Below are positions 30,983 to 39,384 of a stretch of 64,000 bases of DNA, piece after piece (position 1 is the first letter of the stretch; each line of letters begins with the position of its first letter). This DNA comes from Candidatus Rokuibacteriota bacterium (lineage in GTDB: Bacteria; Methylomirabilota; Methylomirabilia; Rokubacteriales; CSP1-6), in contig JAUSJX010000134.1 of NCBI GenBank assembly GCA_030647435.1, positions 1-64,000 on the forward strand. Reading direction: 5' to 3'. The notes under the pieces are model-generated. The model had not been told where the DNA came from. It saw only the letters and a program-made list of their open reading frames with translations, and made no database searches. The position numbers and the translations under genes are program-made.

Positions 30983-33900
30983 CCCGACGACCGATCGAGC
31001 TGCGCCGGGACGCGGCCGCGGCAACATCAGCCGCTGGTCCATCGAGCACCCGTATATCGTCGTCGCCTTCTACCTGGGCGTGGCGGTGCTCTCCGCGCTC
31101 GTCATCTTCTTCCAGATGCCGCGCCGGATGATGCCGTACGTGGAGAGCCCGATGGTGGCCGTGGTGTCCATGATGCCGGGGCTCTCGGCCGAGGAGATGG
31201 AGATCTACTTCTCCAAGCCCATCGAGGAGCGGATGGTGGACCTCAAGAACGTCCACTTCGTCCGCTCGACATCCCAGGAGGCGTTCTCGATCGTCACCGT
31301 GGAATTCTGGTACGGCACGGACATGAAGAAGGCGCTCTTCGATATCCAGTCGCTGATGAACGTCGTCCAGGCGGACCTTCCGATGACAGGATCCAACCTG
31401 AAGCCGTCCTGGGTGCTGCCCATCGACCCGCTCAACATCCCGGTCCTGTCCCTGGCCGTGACCGCAGAGGGCTACGACCGCGTGCAGCTCCGCACCCTCG
31501 TCGAGAACGAGGTTGTCAACCGGCTCAAGGGTGTCAAGAACGTCTACTCCGTGGTGCCGTTCGGCGGCCAGAAGCTCCAGATGCAGGTCATCGTGGACCG
31601 GGAGCGGCTCGCGGCCTACAAGATGACCCTCCTCGACCTCAAGGGCGCGCTGGACATGCAGAACGTGTCGCGCCCGGCGGGAACGCTGACCTACCAAGAC
31701 CGCGAGCTCCTGGTGCGGAGCGACTTCCGCGCCCGCGCGCCGGAAGAAGTCGCGGGCTACCCCATCGCCAGCACGGAGGGGCGGACCGTGTATCTCCGGG
31801 ACGTGGCGGAGGTCATGAACGCGCCCCGCGAGCAGCGCAGCCTCTACCGGCTCAACGGGAAGGAGGCGGTGGAGGTCTCGGTCATCCAGCAGCCGGACGC
31901 CAGCTCGGTGCAGGTGATCAAGGACGTCAAGGCAAAGCTCGAGGAGATCCGGCAGGACTTCCCGCGCCTCAGATTCGAGACGGCGTACGACAACGGCACG
32001 TTCGTCGGCTTTCTCCTGGACAACATGGTGGAGGAGCTGGTCGTGGCTGTTCTCCTCACGGGAATTGTTGTCCTGTTCTTCCTCGGGAACATTCGGGGCA
32101 CGCTGATCTCGGTCATCACGATTCCGGTCTCGCTCGGCATGGCGCTGCTCGCCATGGTGCCCTTCGGGATGACGCTCAACAGCTCGACGCTGATCGGCCT
32201 CCTGCTGTCCATCGGCCGTCTCGTGGACGATTCGATCATCGACATTCACTCGATCGAGCGGCACCTGCGCATGGGCAAGTCTCCCAAGGAGGCCGCGATC
32301 GACGGCATCAGCGAGGTCCGGCTGGCCGTGCTGGCGATCACCTTCATGCTCTGCGTGGCCCTCCTGCCGCTGGCGTTCTCCGGCGGGATCGTCCAGTACA
32401 TGTTCGAGGGCATCGTCTGGGCCATCATCCTGGCGTTGCTGTCCTCGGCCCTCGTGTCTTTCACGCTCACGGCGCTCCTCGCGGCACATCTCTTCGCGCC
32501 GCACAGCGAGGAGGCGGAGCGGCGGAGGACCTGGTTCGAGCGCGGGCTGATCGACCCGTTTCAGCGGTTTCTCGAGCGGCTGGAGGCCCGCTACCGCGGT
32601 GGCCTGGCATGGTCCATCCGGAACCGATTCACCGTGTTCATGGGTGCGGCGGCGCTGATCCTGGCGGGCGTGGCGCTCTACCCGCGCATCGGCAGCGAGA
32701 TGATGCCGCTGGCGGACGTGTCGCAGGCCTTCGTCCAGCTCGAGGCAGCGCCGGGGACCTCCTTCGCGCGGACCTCGGAGATCGCCGCCGAGGTCGAGCG
32801 GCTCCTCCTCAAGCAGCCCGAGGTTGTCAAGGTGTCCTCCGAGGTGGGCTTCGAGCCCGGCGGCACGTATTTCACCGGCTACAGCATGGGCTCGGTGAAC
32901 TCGGCCTTCATGATGGTGACCTTGGTGGACTCGTCGAAGCGGAATCGGAACATCTGGCAGGTCGTCGATCAGGTGCGCAACCAGGCAATGGGCAGTATTC
33001 CGGGCATCCGCCGCCTGGCCATCAAAGAGATGGGTGCCGACGTGATGGCCTCGAGCGCCGCCCCGATCCAGGTGATCTTCTTCGGCCCGGATCTGGAAAA
33101 GCTGTCGGAGATCGGCGAGCAGGCGCGGCGGCTCGCCGAAGAGATCCCCGGTTTTTATCAAGTGACCACGTCGTGGGCGCAGACGCTGCCTCAGCTGCAC
33201 GTGGTCGTGGACCGCGCCCGGGCGCAGGAGATCGGGCTCAGCGTGGCGGACGTGGCCGACCAGGCCTACTACGCCCTTAAGGGCGGCCTCACGAATGAGT
33301 TCTACCGGCTCGATAACAAGCGGCAGTTCACGATCCTGGTCCGGTACCGGGGCGACCAGCGCCGCGACCAGGGGGACCTCGAGCAGGTCAAGATCGTGGG
33401 CAAGAAGGGCGAGGTCGTCCCACTGAGCTCTGTGGCCCGGATCGAGGAGCGTCGGGGCCCCACGCTCATCGAGCACGACAACTTCCGCCGGGTCGTCTCG
33501 GTGCTCGGCTTCTACCGCAAAGGCGGCCCCTCGAGCATGGAGCTGTCCATGGATCTCCTCATGGCGGCCCACGAGAAGATCAATTTCCCACCAGGCTACG
33601 GCGTCGAGCTGCGCGGGGACATGACCCAGATGGAGGAGTCGTTCCAGCGCCTCCTGCGCGGGCTCTACCTGGCTCTCATCTTCATGTTCCTTCTCCTCGT
33701 GGCCCAGTTCAGAAGCCTCATCGAGCCCTTCAACATGATCTTTTCCCTGTCGCTGATCCTGACAGGGATCCTCGGCGGGCTGCTGCTGGCCCACCAGACT
33801 TTCTCGACAGTGTCGATCCTCGCCGTCGTCATCCTGACCGGCATGATGATGACCGTCGCCGTCCTCATGATCGATCTCGTGCTGCGTCTGCGGGCCGAGG

Positions 33901-34211
33901 GGATGGAGCGGGATGAGGCGATTCTCACGGCCGGGCCGATCCGCCTCCGGCCGATTCTCATGACGTCGTTGATCAGCATCGTGGTGCTGATTCCCGTGGC
34001 CTTCTTCCCGAGGACCGGCATCGACGCCTACGCGCCCTTGGCCACCGTGGTGATCGGCGGGCTGACCATGGGCACGGTGCTGGCGCTCTTCGTGGTGCCG
34101 GTGCTGCACACGTATACGGACGACCTCACGAAGCTGGCGATGGCAGGGCTCCGGCGGCTGCGCGGCCGGGGCATTGAGCACGGCGGCACCAATACCAGGA
34201 GGGATCCATGA
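30972..34211 (+). CDS. RND-family efflux transporter
   Basis: 1079 aa, full-length RND pump with twelve transmembrane helices and two large periplasmic loops. The proton-relay Asp pair appears in GRLVDDSIIDIHSIERHL (helix 4). Porter-domain segments such as PGLSAEEMEIYFSKPIEERM and AGDLEQ-type repeats are standard. The start is TTG at 30972. It is followed with 4-bp overlap by the membrane fusion protein and then the outer-membrane factor, so a complete tripartite exporter is encoded. The copper neighbours suggest heavy-metal export, but the substrate cannot be read from the sequence alone. Confidence 0.92.
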   Translation: MSPDPTTDRAAPGRGRGNISRWSIEHPYIVVAFYLGVAVLSALVIFFQMPRRMMPYVESPMVAVVSMMPGLSAEEMEIYFSKPIEERMVDLKNVHFVRSTSQEAFSIVTVEFWYGTDMKKALFDIQSLMNVVQADLPMTGSNLKPSWVLPIDPLNIPVLSLAVTAEGYDRVQLRTLVENEVVNRLKGVKNVYSVVPFGGQKLQMQVIVDRERLAAYKMTLLDLKGALDMQNVSRPAGTLTYQDRELLVRSDFRARAPEEVAGYPIASTEGRTVYLRDVAEVMNAPREQRSLYRLNGKEAVEVSVIQQPDASSVQVIKDVKAKLEEIRQDFPRLRFETAYDNGTFVGFLLDNMVEELVVAVLLTGIVVLFFLGNIRGTLISVITIPVSLGMALLAMVPFGMTLNSSTLIGLLLSIGRLVDDSIIDIHSIERHLRMGKSPKEAAIDGISEVRLAVLAITFMLCVALLPLAFSGGIVQYMFEGIVWAIILALLSSALVSFTLTALLAAHLFAPHSEEAERRRTWFERGLIDPFQRFLERLEARYRGGLAWSIRNRFTVFMGAAALILAGVALYPRIGSEMMPLADVSQAFVQLEAAPGTSFARTSEIAAEVERLLLKQPEVVKVSSEVGFEPGGTYFTGYSMGSVNSAFMMVTLVDSSKRNRNIWQVVDQVRNQAMGSIPGIRRLAIKEMGADVMASSAAPIQVIFFGPDLEKLSEIGEQARRLAEEIPGFYQVTTSWAQTLPQLHVVVDRARAQEIGLSVADVADQAYYALKGGLTNEFYRLDNKRQFTILVRYRGDQRRDQGDLEQVKIVGKKGEVVPLSSVARIEERRGPTLIEHDNFRRVVSVLGFYRKGGPSSMELSMDLLMAAHEKINFPPGYGVELRGDMTQMEESFQRLLRGLYLALIFMFLLLVAQFRSLIEPFNMIFSLSLILTGILGGLLLAHQTFSTVSILAVVILTGMMMTVAVLMIDLVLRLRAEGMERDEAILTAGPIRLRPILMTSLISIVVLIPVAFFPRTGIDAYAPLATVVIGGLTMGTVLALFVVPVLHTYTDDLTKLAMAGLRRLRGRGIEHGGTNTRRDP

Positions 34212-35635
34212 AGCTCGGTAGAACCGAGGACGGCGAGGAGCTCGAAGTCGGCCCGGAGCGCGCCGGCGGGGACGGGTGGCGCCGCCGAATCGCCACCCGA
34301 GACGGCGGCTCGAGGGTCTTGAAGCTGGTCATGCTCCTGACCCTCATTGCCGCGGGCGCCTGGGCTTTGTACGCCAATCTCCGGCCGGATCGGCCCGCCA
34401 TGGATATGAACATGCGCATCACATCCGGCGCCACGCCCTTCCCTGTCGTGATCATGCCGGTGGAGCGGGGGCCGATCGCTGGCACGGTGGTGTACACGGG
34501 CAGTGTGGCGCCCTTCAACGAGGAAGACATCTACCCCCGCGTCACCGGTCGGATCGTGGAGATGCTCGTGTACCCCGGCGATGCCGTACGGCCCGGCCAG
34601 GTGCTGGCCCGTCTCGACAGCGTCGAGCTTTCCTCGCGCGTCCGGGAAGCCGAGGCCGCCCTGGCTGCGGCCCGGTCGACCCGGGTCCAGATGGAGAAGG
34701 AGCTGGCAATGACCGAGGCCGAGGCCGGCTACGCGCGCGGGGTGGCCGCACGGACCGAGCGCCTCTTCAACACGGGGGCTGTGTCGAAGCAGGAGGATGA
34801 GAGCGATCGCGCCCTGGCCGCGACCGCCGAGGCGAAGCTGGAGGCCGCTCGCGCCAAGCTCCACGCCGCGGAGGCCATGCTGGCGCAGGGCGAGGCCGCG
34901 TCCCGCACCGCAACCATCGTCCGCAACTACTCTGACATCGTGTCCTCCACCTCGGGCTACGTGGTCAAGCGCCTCGTCGCGCCCGGCGTCCTCGTACAGC
35001 CGGGTACGGTCATCCTCAAGGTGGCGCAGATCGACAAGGTCCGCCTGCAGGCCAATGTTGGCGAGAAGGACCTCGGATCGATTCGGGTTGGCTCGCCGGT
35101 GCAGGTGACGACCGCGGCGGCCGGTCAGCCACCACTCACCGCGACCGTGACGGCCGTCTTCCCGTTCGTCGAGCAGGGCCCGCGGACTGCCGTCATCGAG
35201 GCTCTCGTGGACAACGCGGGGCGCCGGCTCCTCCCAGGGCAGTACGTCACGATGCAGTTCGCAACCGGTCAACGGGAACAGGCGTTCATCGTCCCGGCCT
35301 CAGCCATTGTCCGGATGGGTGGCAAGGCGACCCTCTGGGTCGTCAAGGATGGACGGGCGGAGCCTCGCGAGGTCGTGACCGGGCTTAGGAACGCCGAGCG
35401 CGTGGAGATCACTGAAGGCCTCACGGGGGCCGAGCGTCTCGTCGCTCGCGGCCAGGACGGTCTCTACGCGGGCGCGAAGGTCAGCGAAGTTCCGGCGTCG
35501 GCTCCGCCGGCCGTTCCGACGGCGACGCCGAAACAGGAAAGCCCCGCGACGCCCGAGATGAAGGACATGCCCGGAATGAAGGGGTCGACTGACGCACCTA
35601 CCAAGCCCAAGGAGGGAACCCATGCCGGTCACTGA
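34208..35635 (+). CDS. RND periplasmic adaptor (membrane fusion protein)
   Basis: 475 aa. One N-terminal helix (VLKLVMLLTLIAAGAWALY) anchors it. Biotinyl-lipoyl halves surround a coiled-coil hairpin (about 155-245, REAEAALAAARSTRVQM to AKLHAAEAMLAQGEAAS), followed by beta-barrel segments (VRLQANVGEKDLGSIRVG, RRLLPGQYVTMQF). The C-terminal tail is Met/His/Pro-rich (EMKDMPGMKGS, ending THAGH), suited to bind copper or silver as in CusB-type adaptors. It overlaps the pump by 4 bp and the outer-membrane factor by 14 bp. Confidence 0.92.
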   Translation: MKLGRTEDGEELEVGPERAGGDGWRRRIATRDGGSRVLKLVMLLTLIAAGAWALYANLRPDRPAMDMNMRITSGATPFPVVIMPVERGPIAGTVVYTGSVAPFNEEDIYPRVTGRIVEMLVYPGDAVRPGQVLARLDSVELSSRVREAEAALAAARSTRVQMEKELAMTEAEAGYARGVAARTERLFNTGAVSKQEDESDRALAATAEAKLEAARAKLHAAEAMLAQGEAASRTATIVRNYSDIVSSTSGYVVKRLVAPGVLVQPGTVILKVAQIDKVRLQANVGEKDLGSIRVGSPVQVTTAAAGQPPLTATVTAVFPFVEQGPRTAVIEALVDNAGRRLLPGQYVTMQFATGQREQAFIVPASAIVRMGGKATLWVVKDGRAEPREVVTGLRNAERVEITEGLTGAERLVARGQDGLYAGAKVSEVPASAPPAVPTATPKQESPATPEMKDMPGMKGSTDAPTKPKEGTHAGH

Positions 35636-37010
35636 GCTCCGCTGCGTCCGCCAAGTGACGCGCTTCGCGGCCTTCGCAAGCTGCCTCGTGCTGACCTGTG
35701 CGGCATCCACGGGAGCGCAGCCGCTCCCCCGGGTCGAAGGACCGCTCACCATGGAGCAAGCCGTCGAGCTGGCGCGGGGAAAGAGCCTCCGCGTCAAGGC
35801 CAGCGACGCCGATTCGCGCACCATGGACTCGATGCGGCGTGAGGCGCTGGCGCCCTTCTGGCCCCAGGCATCGGCCAACGGGTACTTCAACAACCAGCGG
35901 ATGGCCCCGAACGTATACACCTCTGCAGGCAATACCATGGCTCGCAACTACCAGGTCTTCAACGCCGACCAGACCCGTGATGGGAACATGACGCTGATGT
36001 ATTCGGTTTTCTCCGGCGGCCGTGACTACTACGGCTACAAGGCGGCGGCGGCGAGGGCTGATGCCGCGCGGCACATGCTGAAGGGCACCGAGCTGGACGT
36101 CGCCATGCAGGCGCGCCTGGACTACATCGCCGTGCTTCGCGAGAGCGAGAATGAGCGGGTGACGGGCGAGCTTCGGCGAGACGTGGAGGAGCGGCTCCGC
36201 CTGGGCCGGGAGATGTTCGAGGCCGGGCGCACGCCACGCTACTACCTGCTCCGGGACGAGGCGGAGCTCGCCAACGCGGTCCAGATGGATGCGACGGCCC
36301 ACAGCCGGGTTGAGATAGCGCTGGTGGCGCTCAAGACCACCATGGGCGTTGATCTCTCATCCCCGATCACGCCGGCAGACAAGCTCGAGTTCACCCCCGT
36401 TGCGCTCTCGATCGACGAAGGCATCCGCCAGGCGAGCGACACGCACCCGGATCTCAAGGCGGCAGTCAAGCAGCGCGAAGCCGGCGCCGCCGAGGTGCGG
36501 GCCGCCTACGGCAACTATTTCCCGCAGGTATCCGTGGGCTATATGTACGACTGGGCCTGGATGAAGAACCGGTCCTGGGAGTCCCAGGCCGAGGGGCTCA
36601 GATCGACCGGCAACAACTCCGAGGGCTACTCGGTCGGCGTCGTCGTCACGCTGCCGATCTTCGACGGATTCGCCAGGGAGAACGCGCTCAAGACGGCCAA
36701 GGCCAAGCTCGACAAGGCCGTCCAGTCGGAGGGCCTCGTGCGCCAGCAGATTGCGAAGGAGGTCAACCAGGCTGTGCTCCTGCTCACCGCGGCCGAGAAG
36801 AGCGTCGAAGCGAGCCGCAAGGGCCTGGAGCAGTCGGAAGAGGAGTTCCGGATCGTCAAGGAGCGGTTCTGGGCCGGCCGGGGAATCCAGCTCGAGATCC
36901 TGGACGCACAGGTAAGCCTGACCCGGGCGGGTTTCAACGCGGTCGCCGCGCTCGCGGACTACAACAGCGCGCTGGCCATGTGGCTCAAGGCGACGGGACG
37001 GGTGCGGTGA
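35622..37010 (+). CDS. TolC-family outer-membrane efflux protein
   Basis: 462 aa. A signal peptide (about 1-33) precedes two OEP repeats: LTMEQAVELARGKSLRVKAS and IDEGIRQASDTHPDLKAAVK each open a long helical hairpin, with KANGYF-like beta segments between (VSVGYMYDWAWMKN). The end ADYNSALAMWLKATGRV is typical. It forms the outer-membrane channel for the RND pump encoded just upstream, in the fixed order pump, adaptor, channel. Confidence 0.93.
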   Translation: MPVTELRCVRQVTRFAAFASCLVLTCAASTGAQPLPRVEGPLTMEQAVELARGKSLRVKASDADSRTMDSMRREALAPFWPQASANGYFNNQRMAPNVYTSAGNTMARNYQVFNADQTRDGNMTLMYSVFSGGRDYYGYKAAAARADAARHMLKGTELDVAMQARLDYIAVLRESENERVTGELRRDVEERLRLGREMFEAGRTPRYYLLRDEAELANAVQMDATAHSRVEIALVALKTTMGVDLSSPITPADKLEFTPVALSIDEGIRQASDTHPDLKAAVKQREAGAAEVRAAYGNYFPQVSVGYMYDWAWMKNRSWESQAEGLRSTGNNSEGYSVGVVVTLPIFDGFARENALKTAKAKLDKAVQSEGLVRQQIAKEVNQAVLLLTAAEKSVEASRKGLEQSEEEFRIVKERFWAGRGIQLEILDAQVSLTRAGFNAVAALADYNSALAMWLKATGRVR

Positions 37011-37103
37011 TCGATGTCATTCTGCCGACAGTGAAAACTCACGTTCACACGGGCACGGTGGTTGGGGAGTAGCGCGGACTGAATCAGTCCTGGAGGGCGA
37101 GAT

Positions 37104-37439
37104 ATGAGGAGAGTCGGGCTCATTCGCATGCTGATGGCGGTCGTGGCGCTCACGATGCTCGTCCCGCATCCCGGATGGGCGCAGGAGCGGGTGTACGAGT
37201 GGGGGTGGGGAATGCATCCGATGTCGGGCCTCTGGGGCATCTGGGGGATGGTCATGATGCTCATGATGCTCGTGTTCTGGGGCGTGGTGATCGCCGGCAT
37301 CGTGCTTAGCATCCGGTGGCTGGCTCGCCAGGGCCGGGAGTCGAAGTCGGACCCGGCGCTCGAGATCCTCCGCCAGCGCTACGCGCGCGGTGAAATCAAC
37401 AAGGAAGAGTTCGAGGCGAGGAAGCGAGATCTGAGCTGA
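37104..37439 (+). CDS. SHOCT-domain membrane protein
   Basis: 111 aa: signal or first helix (MLMAVVALTMLVPHPGWAQ), a Trp/Met/Gly-rich linker (EWGWGMHPMSGLWGIWG), a transmembrane helix (MLMMLVFWGVVIAGIVL) and a C-terminal SHOCT motif (DPALEILRQRYARGEINKEE). SHOCT is a short oligomerisation/protein-interaction motif. Small SHOCT membrane proteins commonly accompany copper resistance genes. A CTGGAGGG site precedes the ATG. Confidence 0.88.
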   Translation: MRRVGLIRMLMAVVALTMLVPHPGWAQERVYEWGWGMHPMSGLWGIWGMVMMLMMLVFWGVVIAGIVLSIRWLARQGRESKSDPALEILRQRYARGEINKEEFEARKRDLS

Positions 37440-37566
37440 TCGTGTAGCCCGCCCCATGCTCTTCTGCCACCTGGGGCACGGGAGTCACGGTGGGAGAGGA
37501 CTGGATGAGGACGGCAAGGGGCCGGGCGGCGGCCATCGGCACTGATCGGGCCGAGAAGTGGAGGGA

Positions 37567-37833
37567 ATGACAATGCACCCGCTCCACCTGAAGGTCATGA
37601 CATGGTCATTGGTGCTGTTCGGCGTGGTGACGTACGTTTTGTGTGTCTTGTACGGGTTGATCGCTCCGAAAGCGCTGCATGCGACACAGCTGCTCGAGTG
37701 GATGCTCCCTGGGTTCAAGTGGCTCACCCTTGGCAGCTTCTTCTTGGGCTTGGTCGAAGCTTTTCTCTACGGGGCCTACGTTGGGCTTGTGTTCACGCCC
37801 ATTTACAACACCGTCCAGCGTCGGTTCGGGTGA
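37567..37833 (+). CDS. DUF5676 family membrane protein
   Basis: 88 aa, two to three hydrophobic helices: SLVLFGVVTYVLCVLYGLI, GFKWLTLGSFFLGLVEAFL and YGAYVGLVFTPIYN. The paralogue at 47857-48126 has the same FKWLT.G.F.LGL.E.FLYG.Y.GLVF pattern. DUF5676 proteins are seen in copper and silver resistance loci; function unknown. The ATG at 37567 follows a GTGGAGGG site; an ATG two codons later is also possible. Confidence 0.85.
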   Translation: MTMHPLHLKVMTWSLVLFGVVTYVLCVLYGLIAPKALHATQLLEWMLPGFKWLTLGSFFLGLVEAFLYGAYVGLVFTPIYNTVQRRFG

Positions 37834-38421
37834 TTGACAGTGAAGTTGACGATCGGCGTGATGGGGTCGAGCGGCGGGGATCTCGCCGACGAGGTCAAGC
37901 TGCGCGCGTTCCGGCTTGGGGAAGCCATTGCTGAGCAGGGAGCCGTGCTGATCACTGGAGGTTGCCCCGGTCTGCCGTACGAGGCGGTCCGCGGTGCCAA
38001 GGCCAAGGGCGGGCTCGTCGTCGGAATCTCGCCCGGCCTGTCAATCGACGAGCATCGCGGAAAGTACCGATCACCGGTGGAGGGCTTCGATGTCCTCATC
38101 TACACGGGCAGCGGCCTCATGGGTCGCGAGATCACGAACATCCGGTCTAGCGACATGGTCGTCATCGCCGGCGGCCGGACTGGAACCCTTGGGGAGTTGG
38201 CAATCGCCTACGACGAAGGCCGGCTGATTGGAGTGCTTACCGGAACGGATGGCATCACGGCGCTGGTAGAGGAGATCATTCGCGTGAGCGGAAAAGACAC
38301 CGGGGCGCGGGTGGTGTACGAGGACGATCCGGTTCGACTGATCGAGCGGCTGCTCATTGTCTACAAGACGGAGCACTTCCGAAAGCCCTCCTGTTTCTGC
38401 GACAGCCGGACGGAAGGGTGA
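37834..38421 (+). CDS. LOG/SLOG-type Rossmann protein (TIGR00725-like)
   Basis: 195 aa. A Rossmann-like nucleotide-binding fold with ITIGVMGSSG-type first strand, LITGGCPGLPYEAVRGAKAK and VVIAGGRTGTLGELAIAYDE. These PGG.GT..E motifs mark the SLOG superfamily (LOG phosphoribohydrolases, DprA-like, TIGR00725). The Cys-rich end SCFCDSR is unusual. The start is TTG at 37834 directly after the DUF5676 stop. Biological role uncertain; a nucleotide-derived ligand is likely. Confidence 0.75.
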   Translation: MTVKLTIGVMGSSGGDLADEVKLRAFRLGEAIAEQGAVLITGGCPGLPYEAVRGAKAKGGLVVGISPGLSIDEHRGKYRSPVEGFDVLIYTGSGLMGREITNIRSSDMVVIAGGRTGTLGELAIAYDEGRLIGVLTGTDGITALVEEIIRVSGKDTGARVVYEDDPVRLIERLLIVYKTEHFRKPSCFCDSRTEG

Positions 38422-38449
38422 ATCGGGGCGTCACCGCGGGAGGATGGAC

Positions 38450-38716
38450 ATGGGGACGGAGCCAGATCGGAAGCCTTGGTGGCAGACACGCGGCGGTGTC
38501 GCGCTTGTTGGGTTTGTGGCGATTGCGGGCTTCTTCCTGCTGACGGAACACACCGCGCACGTCTTCGGTGTGCTGCCGTACTTGCTGCTCCTGGCGTGCC
38601 CGCTGCTTCACTTCTTCATGCATCCCGATCACCACAAAGGAGACGCGTCGGCGGGCGCGGATCACCACCAGCACCCGGATCCGAAGCCCGATTCCACGGA
38701 TAGAGGCGAGCCATGA
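38450..38716 (+). CDS. DUF2933 domain protein with His-rich tail
   Basis: About 88 aa. Two hydrophobic helices ([36 protein letters not shown]) are followed by a hydrophilic His/Asp-rich end ([20 protein letters not shown]), typical of DUF2933 in copper loci. The HLFMH-type LLHFFMHP motif precedes the tail. An ATG two codons earlier (38444) is also possible; 38450 has better spacing to GGGAGG. It overlaps the next gene by 4 bp. Confidence 0.82.
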   Translation: MGTEPDRKPWWQTRGGVALVGFVAIAGFFLLTEHTAHVFGVLPYLLLLACPLLHFFMHPDHHKGDASAGADHHQHPDPKPDSTDRGEP

Positions 38717-39384
38717 GCGCGCAGATCCCAGCGTACGGCCTGTGGGGGTTGGCTGTCGTGAACGCCGCGGTGTTCATCATCTTCGCGTTCAGCTTCGCCA
38801 AGCCGCAATCCTCGAGAGACTGGCGGTCCTTTGGGGCGTTCAGCGGCTTCATCGTGGCGCTGTTCGCGGAGATGTACGGGTTTCCCCTGACGATCTTCTT
38901 TCTGTCGGGCTGGCTGCAGAGACGGTACCCTGGCCTCGACATCCTGTCGCACGACGCGGGGCATCTGTGGCCCACCGTGCTGGGTTTTCGCGGCAACCCT
39001 CACTTCGGCGTCCTACATATCGTAAGCAACCTACTAGTTGTCGCGGGCTTCGTTCTTCTCTCGGCGGCTTGGCAGGTCCTGTACGACGCACAGCGACGAC
39101 ACGGCCTCGCGACCACTGGACCGTACTCCTACGTGCGCCACCCGCAGTATCTGGGGTTCATCGCCGTCATGGTGGGATTTCTCGTCCAATGGCCGACCAT
39201 CCTGACCCTGGCTATGTTCCCGTTTCTGGTGCTGATGTACGTGAGGCTTGCGCGGGCGGAGGAGCGCGATGCGGCCGAGACCTTTGGCGATCTTTACAGA
39301 CAGTACGCGGCGGTCATCCCTGCCTGGATCCCGAAACTGGGCTCACGGCAGGTGGGATCACCAAGCAAGAGGGCGCAACGATGA
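38713..39384 (+). CDS. Isoprenylcysteine carboxyl methyltransferase-like membrane protein
   Basis: 223 aa with five or six helices. The C-terminal SAM-binding part shows [20 protein letters not shown] and [21 protein letters not shown], the signature of ICMT/phospholipid-methyltransferase-like proteins. Such proteins are common next to copper ATPases, but substrates are unknown. It overlaps the DUF2933 gene by 4 bp and the P-type ATPase by 4 bp, so the three are translationally coupled. Confidence 0.85.
   Translation: MSAQIPAYGLWGLAVVNAAVFIIFAFSFAKPQSSRDWRSFGAFSGFIVALFAEMYGFPLTIFFLSGWLQRRYPGLDILSHDAGHLWPTVLGFRGNPHFGVLHIVSNLLVVAGFVLLSAAWQVLYDAQRRHGLATTGPYSYVRHPQYLGFIAVMVGFLVQWPTILTLAMFPFLVLMYVRLARAEERDAAETFGDLYRQYAAVIPAWIPKLGSRQVGSPSKRAQR

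Noticed and set aside
30726-34181. Very long open frame on the minus strand over the RND pump
   Set aside because: It is the antisense of a clear RND gene and consists of His/Arg/Asp-rich shadow sequence typical of high-GC third-position bias.
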